A stretch of DNA of 64,000 nucleotides from Microbacterium sp. C7(2022). GTDB taxonomy: Bacteria; Actinomycetota; Actinomycetes; Actinomycetales; Microbacteriaceae. The stretch is from positions 310,001 through 374,000 of the forward strand of contig NZ_JAPEHV010000004.1 in the NCBI RefSeq assembly GCF_028823665.1, written 5' to 3'. Every line of letters starts with the position of its first letter. Positions within the stretch are counted from its first letter, which is position 1. Below the pieces are notes generated by a model. That model had not been told where the DNA came from and did no database searches. It saw nothing but the letters and a program-made list of their open reading frames with translations. Of this stretch, positions 34,201 through 42,823 are shown piece after piece. The position numbers and the translations under genes were made by a program.

Positions 34201-37200
34201 CGGGGGTGCGCGCGACGGCGCCAACTACTCCTTCTCGGCCGCCGATGGTGAGCGGATCGTGTTCCGCTACACGCTCGAGACGCACATCCTCGAAATCGAG
34301 GTCAGCAACCCGCCGCTGGCCGGCACGGGCGAACTGCGCGCCCACTGGATCGATGCGACCACGATCGCGTGGCCGAACGATCTCGGGGCACCCGCGGGTG
34401 ACGCGTCGTGGCAACTGCATGCATCGCCCACGGCCGAACTGGCGCTCGTGGACGACCAGATCACCGGCGGGGAAGCGTTCGACCTGACCCTCATCGAGGG
34501 CGGTCTGACCGCCGGGCAGAAGGACACGTTCCCCGCGCTCGCCGGGTTCGTCGCCCTGCGCATCGATGACGTCGACCGCGAGCAGGCGAGTGAGTTGCTG
34601 AAGGGCCAGCTCATGGTCTCGCAGCGAGGCGGCGACGGCTCGCTCAGCGGCTACACCGGCGTGCAGATTCCGGGTGTTCTCGATGACCTGTATGCGGATG
34701 CCGCGGCCGACCTCGAGATGGGTGTGACTTTCCAGGGGAACAAGCCGACGTTCCGGCTGTGGGCGCCGACGTCACAGTCGGCGACGCTGCTGACGTGGGA
34801 TGCCGGTTCGACCGCGGACCCGCAACGACACGAAGCCGCGTGGGACGCGGCATCCGGAACCTGGACCGTGAAGGGAAAGAACGCGCTCAAGAACGACGAA
34901 TACCTGTGGGAAGTCGTCGTGTACGCGCCGACCACGGGCGCCATCGAGACGAACCACGTCACCGACCCCGCGTCGGTCGCGCTGACTGTGAACTCCGAGC
35001 GGAGCGTCGCGGTCGACCTGGACGACAAGAAGTGGCGCCCCAAGGCGTGGGAGAAGGCGAAGGCGCCGGTGATTGACAAGCCGGTCGACCGAGCGATTTA
35101 CGAGTTGCACGTGCGCGACTTCTCGATCACGGATTCGTCGGTGCCCGAGCAGGAGCGCGGAACGTACGCTGCGTTCACGCGTGACAGTGCCGGCACGAAG
35201 CAACTGCGACAGTTGGCCGACGCGGGCATCAACACGGTCCACCTGCTCCCGACGTTCGACATCGCCACGATCGAAGAGGATCGAGCCGCACAAGCCGTGC
35301 CCGATTGCGACCTCGCCTCGTTCGCGCCCAACTCTGCTGAGCAGCAGGCGTGCGTCGAAGCGGTCGTCGACCAGGACGGCTTCAACTGGGGCTACGACCC
35401 GTACCACTACTCGGTGCCCGAGGGCTCGTATGCGGTGAACCCCGACGGCGGTGAGCGCGTGGCGGAGTTCCGCTCGATGGTGGGTGCGCTGCACGACATG
35501 GATCTGCAGGTGGTCCTCGACGAGGTCTACAACCACACCGCGCAGTCGGGTCAGGGTGAGAAGAGTGTGCTCGATCAGGTGGTGCCCGGGTACTACCACC
35601 GGCTGAACCTCGCGGGCGGCGTCGAGACCTCGACGTGCTGCCAGAACGTTGCGACCGAGCACGAGCTCGCGCAGAAGCTGATGGTCGACTCGGTCGTCAC
35701 ATGGGCGCGCGACTACAAGGTCGACGGATTCCGGTTCGACCTCATGGGGCACCACTCGAAGGCGAACATGCTGGCGATCCGCGATGCCCTCGACGAGCTC
35801 ACCCTTAAGAAGGATGGCGTCGACGGCTCGAAGATCTACCTGTACGGCGAAGGCTGGAACTTCGGCGAGGTCGCGAACAACGCGCTGTTCGAGCAGGCCA
35901 CCCAGGGGCAGCTCGGCGGAACCGGCATCGGCACGTTCAGCGACCGACTCCGCGATGCCGTGCACGGCGGTAGCCCGGTCGACGGCTCGTCGACCTTCTT
36001 CCAGGGCTTCGGCACGGGGCTCTCGACCGACCCGAACGGGCAGTCTGGCGTCCCCGGTGACCCCGAGGGAGACCTCGCGCACAAGACCGATCTCGTCAAG
36101 CTTGGTCTGGCCGGCAACCTGCGCGACTTCTCGTTCACGGCTGCCGACGGCACGCAGAAGGCGGGCGACGAGTTCGACTACAACGGGTCGCCCGCGGGCT
36201 ACGCCGATCAGCCCGACGAGGTGATCACGTACGTCGACGCGCACGACAACGAGACGCTCTACGACCTCGCCGTGCTGAAGCTGCCGGTCGACACGTCGAT
36301 GGCTGACCGGGTGCGGATGAACACGCTCATGCTCGCCACGACCACCTACGCGCAGACGCCGTCGTTCTGGCACGCGGGTACCGAACTGCTGCGCTCGAAG
36401 TCACTCGATCGCAACAGCTACAACTCGGGCGACTGGTTCAACCGCATCGACTGGACCGGGCAGGAGTCGACCTTCGGCTCGGGCCTCCCGCGCGCCGCGG
36501 ACAACGAGGACAAGTGGTCGATCATGGCGCCGCTGCTGGCGAACCCCGACCTGAAACCCGGGGCGGAGGGCATCGCCGCGGCAGAGGCCGCTGCGCTCGA
36601 CCTGCTGCGCACGCGCGAAGAGGTGGATCTCCTGCGGCTCGGGTCCGCCGAGCTGATCGAGCAGAAGGTATCGTTCCCCGCGAGCGGGCCGGATGCCGCG
36701 CCCGGCGTGATCGCGATGCTCATCGACGACACGGTCGGGGCCGACGCCGACAAGAAGCTCGACGGTGCTTTGGTTGTGTTCAACGCCTCGCCCGAGCCGG
36801 TCACCCAGCGTCTCGAGGGGCTCGAGGGGCGCGGCTTCGCGCTCGCCGAGTCTCTCGCCGACGGGGCGGATGAGGTCGTGAAGACGACGGATTGGGATGC
36901 CGCCACCGCCGAGATCACGATCCCCGCGCGCACCGCTGCCGTGCTGGTCGACGAAGCGCCGGTCACCGACCCCACGGACCCGACCGACCCCACCGACCCC
37001 ACGGACCCGACCGACCCGACCGACCCCACGGACCCGACCGACCCGACCGACCCCACGGACCCGGGCACTCCGGGCACCGGCACGGACTGGGCCGAGGTCA
37101 ACATCGGCACGGGCACGGTCGAGCAGGGTGGTTCACTGCCGGTCGAGCTGTCGGGCCTCGAGCCCGGCCAGCAGGTGGGTGCGACGCTGTTCAGTGACCC

Positions 37201-37468
37201 GATCGTGATCACCGGCATCCCGACCGCAAACGCAGACGGCACCGTCTCGTTCGTGGTCGACATTCCGGCCGACCTCGAAGTGGGCGCACACACGCTGGTC
37301 ATCGAGTCCGAGGGCTTCGAGCCGATCGAGGTCCCGGTGACCGTCGTCGCTGCCGGGTCGCTCGCGGTGACGGGCGCGCAGCTGCCGCTGGGTCTTGCCC
37401 TGTTGGCTGCTGTGCTCGTCGCAGCCGGAGGCGTGCTGTTCATGGCACGTCGTCGCCCCGTGGCGTAG
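31232..37468 (+). CDS. cell-wall-anchored amylopullulanase with two GH13 domains
   Basis: A 2078-residue secreted starch-degrading enzyme. The GTG start has AGGAGA upstream, and the signal peptide is cut near residue 38 (GPAIA-ADR). Residues 40-135 form a starch-binding X25-like module. The first GH13 alpha-amylase domain (about 160-710) has Asp416 (DGFRID), Glu450 (FGEVYD) and Asp520 (GNHD). A spacer and two more X25-like modules span about 830-1030. A CBM48-like domain lies near 1165-1260. The second GH13 (pullulanase) domain has Asp1503 (GFRFDLMG), Glu1540 (YGEGWN) and Asp1672 (DAHDNE). A (DPT)n linker, LAVTG at 2044, a membrane segment and a basic tail end the protein. Both triads are complete. 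It should cut alpha-1,4 and alpha-1,6 bonds at the cell surface. Confidence 0.93.
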   Translation: MSKTTLTRVHRPIAVLAALTLALSGSLVAASAGPAIAADRTFTLVGSLQEAIGCTENWQPDCADSELLPTDTEGLYAAEFTVPAGTYEYKVAVDGGWDEAYGLGGGSDNIPLTIAGDSTLRFLFDDTEHRVGVEVLSLREGYSDADGELVEAPVRQAGSAEQFYFVMTDRFANGDTRNDGGGLDGDRLVTGFDPTNKGFYNGGDLAGLHENLDYIAGLGTTAIWLTPSFKNRPVQGVGDDASAGYHGYWVTDFTQIDPHLGTNAELEAFIADAHAQGIKVYFDIITNHTADVISYAEGEYAYIDQATSPYTDAAGVAFDPADVAGTGSFPELDAATSFPYTPVIAEGDEDLKVPAWLNDPTLYHNRGDSTWSGESVTYGDFSGLDDLMTEHPTVVSGFIAVYEDWIDLGIDGFRIDTAKHVNFEFWEEWSAAVLDYAHAAGKDDFFMFGEVYDADPVKLAPYVRDTDMNSVLDFTFQSAAVSFAAGNSAKGLQSLYAGDDRYTTPDSSSTALPTFLGNHDMGRVGSFLQSTSQPLERDLLAHDLMFLGRGQPVVYYGDEQGFVGAGGDKDARQTLFASEVAEYQNQQLITGETVGSVDRYDTDVPIYEHIADLAALRDAHPALVDGAQIERYADNGGGVYAFSRVDRDEKVEYLVALNNTTSDKSVEVPTLTAGGSFTAVYGEGADVSADGEAVASLTVPALSSVVYRADREVTAPTTPLDLTVEAPAAGAALEGSVGISADVDDVTWAETSFAWRVVGGDEWHALGVAEDTSPRVFHDIAGLAAGTLVEYRAVTTDAAGGHAAASTYASVGNAVTLEVEEEPESPIDMVTVPGNLNSEMGCAGDWSPGCEAAKLTLRGDGIWEGTFDLPAGDYEYKVAINGSWDINYGANGVPGGTDIAISHEGGEITFYFDPRSNIVQSTAEGPIVTIPGAHQSELGCGGDWQPDCLATLMADGDKDGVYEFSTDSIPAGAYDAKVAHGLGWGENYGVGGARDGANYSFSAADGERIVFRYTLETHILEIEVSNPPLAGTGELRAHWIDATTIAWPNDLGAPAGDASWQLHASPTAELALVDDQITGGEAFDLTLIEGGLTAGQKDTFPALAGFVALRIDDVDREQASELLKGQLMVSQRGGDGSLSGYTGVQIPGVLDDLYADAAADLEMGVTFQGNKPTFRLWAPTSQSATLLTWDAGSTADPQRHEAAWDAASGTWTVKGKNALKNDEYLWEVVVYAPTTGAIETNHVTDPASVALTVNSERSVAVDLDDKKWRPKAWEKAKAPVIDKPVDRAIYELHVRDFSITDSSVPEQERGTYAAFTRDSAGTKQLRQLADAGINTVHLLPTFDIATIEEDRAAQAVPDCDLASFAPNSAEQQACVEAVVDQDGFNWGYDPYHYSVPEGSYAVNPDGGERVAEFRSMVGALHDMDLQVVLDEVYNHTAQSGQGEKSVLDQVVPGYYHRLNLAGGVETSTCCQNVATEHELAQKLMVDSVVTWARDYKVDGFRFDLMGHHSKANMLAIRDALDELTLKKDGVDGSKIYLYGEGWNFGEVANNALFEQATQGQLGGTGIGTFSDRLRDAVHGGSPVDGSSTFFQGFGTGLSTDPNGQSGVPGDPEGDLAHKTDLVKLGLAGNLRDFSFTAADGTQKAGDEFDYNGSPAGYADQPDEVITYVDAHDNETLYDLAVLKLPVDTSMADRVRMNTLMLATTTYAQTPSFWHAGTELLRSKSLDRNSYNSGDWFNRIDWTGQESTFGSGLPRAADNEDKWSIMAPLLANPDLKPGAEGIAAAEAAALDLLRTREEVDLLRLGSAELIEQKVSFPASGPDAAPGVIAMLIDDTVGADADKKLDGALVVFNASPEPVTQRLEGLEGRGFALAESLADGADEVVKTTDWDAATAEITIPARTAAVLVDEAPVTDPTDPTDPTDPTDPTDPTDPTDPTDPTDPTDPGTPGTGTDWAEVNIGTGTVEQGGSLPVELSGLEPGQQVGATLFSDPIVITGIPTANADGTVSFVVDIPADLEVGAHTLVIESEGFEPIEVPVTVVAAGSLAVTGAQLPLGLALLAAVLVAAGGVLFMARRRPVA

Positions 37469-37565
37469 CACCCGTTGCCGATGCGCGCAGCGCGAGCATC
37501 GCGTGCCTCGGCGTAGCATCCGCTGATCTCACGCATCGCGGCCTCGACCTTCGGGTCGAGGCCGC
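36960..37565 (+). repeat. inverted duplication, arm 2 (anchoring tail plus terminator)
   Basis: Counterpart of 27222-27795. It covers the (DPT)n linker (longer here than in arm 1), the C-terminal domain, the LAVTG sorting signal, about 70 bases of untranslated DNA, and the terminator hairpin. Near-identity over coding and non-coding DNA points to recent duplication or gene conversion. Confidence 0.9.
37538..37565 (+). terminator. UUCG-loop terminator of the amylopullulanase gene
   Basis: gcggcctcgacc TTCG ggtcgaggccgc is a perfect 12-bp stem with the extra-stable UUCG tetraloop, 70 bases after the stop. There is no T-tract, as is usual in actinobacteria. Confidence 0.85.
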
Positions 37566-37625
37566 TGTGCGAGCGCTGGCGTGGTGATCCCCGTCCTTCT
37601 CTACTAAGCGCGACAAGATCGGAGT

Positions 37626-38405
37626 ATGACGACGACGTACGACACGATCCTCACCGAGACCCGCGGGCGAGTGGGGTGGATCACGCTCAACCGGCCCGAA
37701 GCGCTCAACGCCCTCAATACGCAGGTGATGAAGGATGTCGTCGACGCGGCATCCGCCTTCGATGCCAACCCGGGCATCGGCGCGATCGTGGTCACCGGAT
37801 CAGAGCGCGCCTTCGCGGCCGGCGCTGACATCAAAGAGATGGAGTCCAAGACCGGGCTCGACATGGTCATGGACGACCACTTCGGGCAGTGGTCGCGTTT
37901 CGCAGAAGTGCGCACGCCCGTCATCGCGGCGGTGTCGGGTTACGCGCTCGGCGGCGGGTGCGAACTGGCGATGATGTGCGACATCATTCTGGCGGCCGAT
38001 ACGGCGAAGTTCGGCCAACCCGAGATCACCCTCGGCGTGATCCCCGGCATGGGCGGTTCGCAGCGGCTCATCCGCGCAGTCGGGTACTACAAGGCCGCCG
38101 ATCTCGTGCTGACGGGGCGAATGATGGATGCCGCCGAAGCGGAGCGTTCTGGTTTGGTGTCGCGCGTGGTCGCGGCATCCGATCTGCTCGAAGAGGCCGA
38201 CAAGATGGCGCAGGCGATCGCGGCGAAGTCGCTCCCGTCGGTGTATGCGGCGAAGGCCGCGCTGGATGCCGCGATGGAGACGCCCCTTGCGGAGGGTCTG
38301 CGATTTGAGAAGCACGTCTTTGCGAGCCTGTTCGACACCGCCGACCAGAAGGAAGGCATGGCTGCGTTCCGCGAGAAGCGCCAACCGAACTTCGGCAATC
38401 GCTGA
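37626..38405 (+). CDS. enoyl-CoA hydratase
   Basis: A 259-residue classical crotonase. The N-terminus [18 protein letters not shown] is standard. The first oxyanion segment is [10 protein letters not shown] (about residue 60), and the second is [17 protein letters not shown] (about 103) with one catalytic Glu. [19 protein letters not shown] holds the second catalytic Glu. Both acids are present, so water addition to enoyl-CoA is likely. It is 127 bases upstream of etfB; shared regulation is possible but separate promoters are likely (tattaggat before etfB). Confidence 0.93.
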   Translation: MTTTYDTILTETRGRVGWITLNRPEALNALNTQVMKDVVDAASAFDANPGIGAIVVTGSERAFAAGADIKEMESKTGLDMVMDDHFGQWSRFAEVRTPVIAAVSGYALGGGCELAMMCDIILAADTAKFGQPEITLGVIPGMGGSQRLIRAVGYYKAADLVLTGRMMDAAEAERSGLVSRVVAASDLLEEADKMAQAIAAKSLPSVYAAKAALDAAMETPLAEGLRFEKHVFASLFDTADQKEGMAAFREKRQPNFGNR

Positions 38406-38532
38406 GGTCGACTGAGGATCGCAACAATCGGCGGCGCGGGAATCCTGCCGGGCATGACGGGGCATGACAACTCGTTGGGGGCGCGTCGGTGCGCCCTATT
38501 AGGATCAACGGGACGAACGGAAGCGGAGCGCA

Positions 38533-39309
38533 ATGAAGATTGTCGTCCTGGTCAAGGAAGTCCCGGATACCTACGGTGACCGCAAGCTGAACCTCGAGAC
38601 CGGCCTGGCCGATCGCGAGGCGAGCGAGCGCGTGCTCGACGAGATTGGCGAGCGCGCCCTCGAGGTCGCGCTGAGCTACGCCGACAAGAACGCCGGCACC
38701 GAGGTGGTCGTACTGTCGATGGCCTCGGAAGCGGCATCGGCCACGGTTCGCAAGGGTCTCGCGATGGGTGCGGCTTCGGCCGTGCAGGTGGTGGATGCCG
38801 GATTGCTCGGCGCCGACCTCGGCTTGACCGCCGAGGTGCTCGCCGCCGCTCTGCGCAAGACCGGTTTCGACCTCGTGATCGCTGGCAACCAGTCGACCGA
38901 CGGTTCGGCGGGCCTGATCCCCGCGATGGTCGCCGAACTGCTCGATGTGCCCAATGCCACCTTCCTCTCGTCGGTCGAGATCGGCGAGACCGCGGTGAGC
39001 GGCACGCGTGCGAGCGACGGTGCCACCGCGCAGGTGAGCGCCGAATACCCCGCCCTGATTTCGATCACCGAAGCGCTGCCGGATGCCCGATTCCCGAACT
39101 TCAAGGGGATCATGGCCGCCAAGAAGAAGCCGTTCGAGACCCTGTCGCTCGCCGACCTCGACATCGACCCCGACGACCACAGCGCGTCGCGGTCGATCAT
39201 GACGGCCGTCAGTGAGAAGCCGCCGCGTGAAGCCGGCGTGAAGATCGTCGACGAGGGTGACGCGGGCACGCAGCTCGCCGAGTTCCTCATCCAGAACCGA
39301 CTCGTCTAG
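38533..39309 (+). CDS. etfB: electron transfer flavoprotein beta subunit
   Basis: A 258-residue subunit that binds AMP and pairs with EtfA to accept electrons from acyl-CoA dehydrogenases. It has [13 protein letters not shown] at the start, the signature [23 protein letters not shown] at about 115-138, and [18 protein letters not shown] near 190, where ETF beta contacts its partners. A -10-like TAGGAT lies about 30 bases upstream and GAAGCGGAG precedes the ATG. The etfA ATG follows 8 bases after the stop. Confidence 0.95.
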   Translation: MKIVVLVKEVPDTYGDRKLNLETGLADREASERVLDEIGERALEVALSYADKNAGTEVVVLSMASEAASATVRKGLAMGAASAVQVVDAGLLGADLGLTAEVLAAALRKTGFDLVIAGNQSTDGSAGLIPAMVAELLDVPNATFLSSVEIGETAVSGTRASDGATAQVSAEYPALISITEALPDARFPNFKGIMAAKKKPFETLSLADLDIDPDDHSASRSIMTAVSEKPPREAGVKIVDEGDAGTQLAEFLIQNRLV

Positions 39310-39317
39310 GAACAGCC

Positions 39318-40286
39318 ATGACCTTCGCCGAAGACTCCATCCTCGTTCTGCTCGACGTCACCCCCTCGGGTGAGCTCGCCGCGTCCGCCGCCGGGCTGCT
39401 GGGCGCCGCCGCATCAGTGGGTACTCCCGTCGCCCTTGTCGTTTCGTCTGCCGACGGCCTGGCCGAAGCCGCGGGCGCGCTCGGTGCGGCATCCGTGCTC
39501 GTGGCGCCCGCGGGCGAGGGACTGACTGTTCCCGTCGCCGACGCGCTGGCAGCGGCATTTGCTCTCGTTCGACCGGATGCCGTGCTGGTGTCGCACTCGA
39601 TCGAAGGGCGTGAAGCGGCGGCGCGCTACGCCGCGCGCACCCGCTCGGGTGTCGCGGTCGACGCGGTCGGCGTCTCGCGCGACGATGAGGGCGTGGTTGC
39701 TCACCACTCGGTGTACGGCGGTGCGTACAACGTCGACTCGGCGGTGACGTGGGGCGCCGGTGTGATCACCGTGCGCCAGGGCGCGATCGACGCCCGCGCG
39801 GAAGCGGTGGCGTCGCCTGACGTGCAGACCCTCGAGGTCGAGGCGTCGGGCCGGCGGGCTGCGACGATCTCGGACGTTCAGGCGGCGGTCGTGTCGTCGA
39901 CGCGCCCCGAACTGCGCGGTGCCGCCAAGGTCGTTTCGGGTGGTCGCGGACTCGGCTCGGAAGAGAAGTTCGCGCTGGTCGAACAACTCGCTGACGCCCT
40001 CGGTGCTGCCGTGGGTGCGTCGCGTGCCGCGGTCGATGCGGGGTACGTGCCGTATTCGGCGCAGGTTGGTCAGACGGGGGTCTCTGTGGCCCCGCAGCTG
40101 TACGTTGCGCTGGGGATCTCGGGCGCGATTCAGCACAAGGCAGGCATGCAGACCGCCAAGACCATCGTGGCGATCAATAAGGACGCTGATGCGCCGATCT
40201 TCGAGATCGCCGACTTCGGCGTCGTGGGCGACCTGTTCCAGGTCGTGCCGCAGCTGATCGAGGCGCTCGAGGCGAAGAAGGCGTAG
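39318..40286 (+). CDS. etfA: electron transfer flavoprotein alpha subunit
   Basis: A 322-residue FAD-binding subunit. The N-terminal domain resembles EtfB. The C-terminal FAD domain has [40 protein letters not shown], then [29 protein letters not shown] and [26 protein letters not shown], all conserved FAD-contacting elements. Together with EtfB it would shuttle electrons from fatty-acid or amino-acid dehydrogenases. The cytochrome b gene starts 6 bases later, which suggests a route from ETF to the membrane. Confidence 0.95.
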   Translation: MTFAEDSILVLLDVTPSGELAASAAGLLGAAASVGTPVALVVSSADGLAEAAGALGAASVLVAPAGEGLTVPVADALAAAFALVRPDAVLVSHSIEGREAAARYAARTRSGVAVDAVGVSRDDEGVVAHHSVYGGAYNVDSAVTWGAGVITVRQGAIDARAEAVASPDVQTLEVEASGRRAATISDVQAAVVSSTRPELRGAAKVVSGGRGLGSEEKFALVEQLADALGAAVGASRAAVDAGYVPYSAQVGQTGVSVAPQLYVALGISGAIQHKAGMQTAKTIVAINKDADAPIFEIADFGVVGDLFQVVPQLIEALEAKKA

Positions 40287-40292
40287 GGATCG

Positions 40293-42026
40293 ATGGCGAC
40301 GTACGGCCAGACGCTGCGCCGCGGGCTCCCGCGTGTCGCGGGCGGAGAGGCGTGGCCCGCCGCGGGTGACGCGCCCGTTGCGGGGGTTGGTTCTGCCGGC
40401 GCTGGCGCTACCGCCGCGGTACTCGGGGTAGCGGAGGCCACCGGCGCGCAGACGTCGACCCCGGCCGCGCTCGTTGAGGCGCCCGAGAGTTCGTTGCCCG
40501 TCGCTGCGACGGAGAGCGTCGCGGGTGCAGGGACCGATTCCGCAGGCGCGGTTGCCGCTGGCGCGGGTGCTGCTTCGGCGGCGCGCACGTTGCGACGCGG
40601 GTTGCCTCGCGTTGCGGGTGGCGAACCTTGGCCGCCGGCCGATGCCACCGCGGCCGCGGGCGCCGGTGCAGCTGTTGCGAGTGCCGCTGGCTCTGCGACC
40701 CTCGAGAACGCGCAGATTGCGGGTTCGGCCTCGAGTGCTGCTCCATCGGTCGATTCGACCGTCGCGGAGGCTCCGATCGCCGCCTCGTCTGTGCTGGCCG
40801 GCGCGAGCGCCGATGCCGCCGACGAGGCTGGCGCTACCCTGCGCCGCGGCCTCCCGCGTGAGGTCGGCGGTCAGCCGTGGCCGCCCGCCGATGCGCACGT
40901 GCCGGCTCCGCGTCCGGCGTCGAGCGACGTTGCGGACGCGGTCCCCGTCGCGGCCGCGGCTGCCGCGGCATCCACACCTTCCGCGCCCGCAGTTCCCGGC
41001 ACTGCTCTAGCGACTGGCCCGCGCGAGGCGCTGCCTTTCACCCGCACCGTGTGGGAGGGACGATACGCGCGCACCCGGCCCGAGCCGAAGTCCGAGCCTG
41101 CTCGCATCGGTCCGTTCACTCGTGGGCAGTGGGCGGGCGCCGTCGTCGTCGGCGGACTCGGATTGCTCTTCGCCGCGGCCATGGCCGTGTTCGCGGTGCG
41201 TTGGCTCATCACGATCGAGCCGTTCGCGAGCTTCATCGCGACGTACCCGGGCGAGTACCACCTGCCCGAAGGTGCCCCGGTGGGACTGCCCGCGTGGCTG
41301 GGATGGCAGCACTTCTTCAACGTCTTTCTCATGGTCCTGATCATTCGATCGGGATGGCAAGTGCGCACCGAGAAGCGTCCGTCGGCATTCTGGTCGCCGA
41401 AGACAAACAACCGGCGCAAGATCAGCTTGAACCTCTGGTTCCACCAGTCGCTCGACATTCTGTGGGTCGTCAACGGTGCGATCTTCGTCGTGCTGCTGTT
41501 CGTCACCGGCCAGTGGATGCGCATCGTCCCGACCAGTTGGGAAGTGTTCCCCAACGCGATCTCGGCGGCACTGCAATACGTGTCGCTGGACTGGCCGACC
41601 GAGAACGGGTGGGTCAACTACAACTCGCTGCAGCAGCTCGCCTACTTCACGACGGTGTTCATCGCCGCGCCGCTCGCGGTCATCACGGGCGTGCGCATGT
41701 CGGGCATCTGGCCGAAGGACGCGAAGGCGCTGAACAAGGCGTACCCGGTCGAGTGGGCGCGTGCGGTGCACTTCCCGGTGATGCTCTACTTCGTGTTCTT
41801 CATCTTCGTGCACGTCGTGTTGGTCTTCGCCACGGGGGCACTGCGCAACCTGAACCACATGTACGCCGCGCAGGGATCGGTCGATCCCGACGCGTACGCG
41901 ATGAACTGGACTGGCTTCTGGATCTTCTCGCTGTCGCTCGTGGTGATCGCCGGCGCGGTCGCCGCAGCCCGACCGCTCGTGCTCGCGCCTATCGCGCGCC
42001 TGTTCGGCACCGTCGTCGCCCGCTGA
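40293..42026 (+). CDS. cytochrome b/b6-type membrane protein with a repeat-bearing Ala-rich N-terminus
   Basis: A 577-residue protein. Residues 1-245 are Ala/Ser/Pro/Thr rich and carry three copies of TLRRGLPR-(x2)GG-x-(P/A)WP at about 5, 97 and 181. The second half has four hydrophobic segments (near 280, 338, 385-410, 445-470 and 500-545, depending on the cut) with His in WQHFFNV, FHQSLDI, AVHFPVM and FVHVVLV. These are candidate haem ligands of the cytochrome b561/hydrogenase-b type. Position directly after etfBA suggests it passes electrons from reduced ETF to menaquinone, replacing the usual ETF:quinone oxidoreductase; that is inference. The Ala-rich part may be cytoplasmic, but its purpose is unknown. 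Confidence 0.78.
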   Translation: MATYGQTLRRGLPRVAGGEAWPAAGDAPVAGVGSAGAGATAAVLGVAEATGAQTSTPAALVEAPESSLPVAATESVAGAGTDSAGAVAAGAGAASAARTLRRGLPRVAGGEPWPPADATAAAGAGAAVASAAGSATLENAQIAGSASSAAPSVDSTVAEAPIAASSVLAGASADAADEAGATLRRGLPREVGGQPWPPADAHVPAPRPASSDVADAVPVAAAAAAASTPSAPAVPGTALATGPREALPFTRTVWEGRYARTRPEPKSEPARIGPFTRGQWAGAVVVGGLGLLFAAAMAVFAVRWLITIEPFASFIATYPGEYHLPEGAPVGLPAWLGWQHFFNVFLMVLIIRSGWQVRTEKRPSAFWSPKTNNRRKISLNLWFHQSLDILWVVNGAIFVVLLFVTGQWMRIVPTSWEVFPNAISAALQYVSLDWPTENGWVNYNSLQQLAYFTTVFIAAPLAVITGVRMSGIWPKDAKALNKAYPVEWARAVHFPVMLYFVFFIFVHVVLVFATGALRNLNHMYAAQGSVDPDAYAMNWTGFWIFSLSLVVIAGAVAAARPLVLAPIARLFGTVVAR

Positions 42027-42040
42027 CGCGCGGGCGGGGC

Positions 42041-42796
42041 TTACTGGCCCTCGGCCCGCCCGTCGGCGAGGCCGGCCGCATAGGCCTCGTCGGTGCCGAG
42101 CCGGAACATGTCGCTTTCCCACGCGCGCACGATCGAGCGCGCGCCGGGCAGATCCAGTTCGCCCACCAGGTCACCGCGACCGCGCACGACGGCGACCGGC
42201 ATGCGACTCGCCTTGCCCTTCACGAGGTCCGTCGCTGCGGCGATCTCGTCGGCGACGCACGGCATGGTCACCATGAGGGGCCGGCCCTCGGCATCGGTCT
42301 GACCGCGCAGATCCTCGAAGACATGCACTCCGCCAGCGCCGATCGCGTGGTCCGTCTGCCCCTCGCGCCACGCGCGCCCGAGCGTGTCTGTGATGATCAC
42401 ACCCACCCGTGCCGCGAAGCGTTCGCGCAGTGCGCTGGCGATCGAGCGCGCGGTCGCGTCAGGGTCTTCGGGTAACAGCAGCACGGTGCCCTCGGGGGTG
42501 TTCGACGCGTCCACGCCGGCAGCGGCAGAGATGATCCCGAGCGGGTTCTCGACGATACGCGTCACGTGCCCCGAGGGGGTGGTGCGGGATGCCACGACCC
42601 GCACAGTCTGCGAGGTGATGGCATCCTCTCGATCGTCCGCCCGCACGAAGCGGCCCTCGGCCTTCGAGACGATCTTCGACGTGATCACCACGATGTCGCC
42701 GTCCTCGAGTGAACCGGCGGCGTCGCCGATCAGTGTCGCCAGGTCATCGCCTTCGCGGATTTCGGGCAGGCCCGCGAGAGCCCAAACCTGCAGCAC
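42041..42796 (-). CDS. cofE: coenzyme F420-0:L-glutamate ligase (CofE/FbiB N-terminal domain)
   Basis: A 251-residue enzyme adding glutamate to coenzyme F420-0. It shows [17 protein letters not shown] at the start, [20 protein letters not shown] near 32, [23 protein letters not shown] near 145, and the metal/GTP-site acids. FbiB of mycobacteria carries an additional C-terminal domain, which is absent here, so this is the stand-alone CofE form. The start is GTG at 42796; the frame opens only nine codons earlier. The GNAT gene ends 27 bases upstream, so the two probably form an operon. No other F420 gene is visible. Confidence 0.88.
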   Translation of the reverse strand: MLQVWALAGLPEIREGDDLATLIGDAAGSLEDGDIVVITSKIVSKAEGRFVRADDREDAITSQTVRVVASRTTPSGHVTRIVENPLGIISAAAGVDASNTPEGTVLLLPEDPDATARSIASALRERFAARVGVIITDTLGRAWREGQTDHAIGAGGVHVFEDLRGQTDAEGRPLMVTMPCVADEIAAATDLVKGKASRMPVAVVRGRGDLVGELDLPGARSIVRAWESDMFRLGTDEAYAAGLADGRAEGQ

Positions 42797-42823
42797 GACG
42801 GCGATGAAGACTTCGACCCGCGA

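Noticed and set aside
36964-37066. Asp-Pro-Thr repeats as a phage or collagen-like element
   Set aside because: They are a linker between enzyme and wall anchor, as in other sortase substrates, and occur in both giant proteins.
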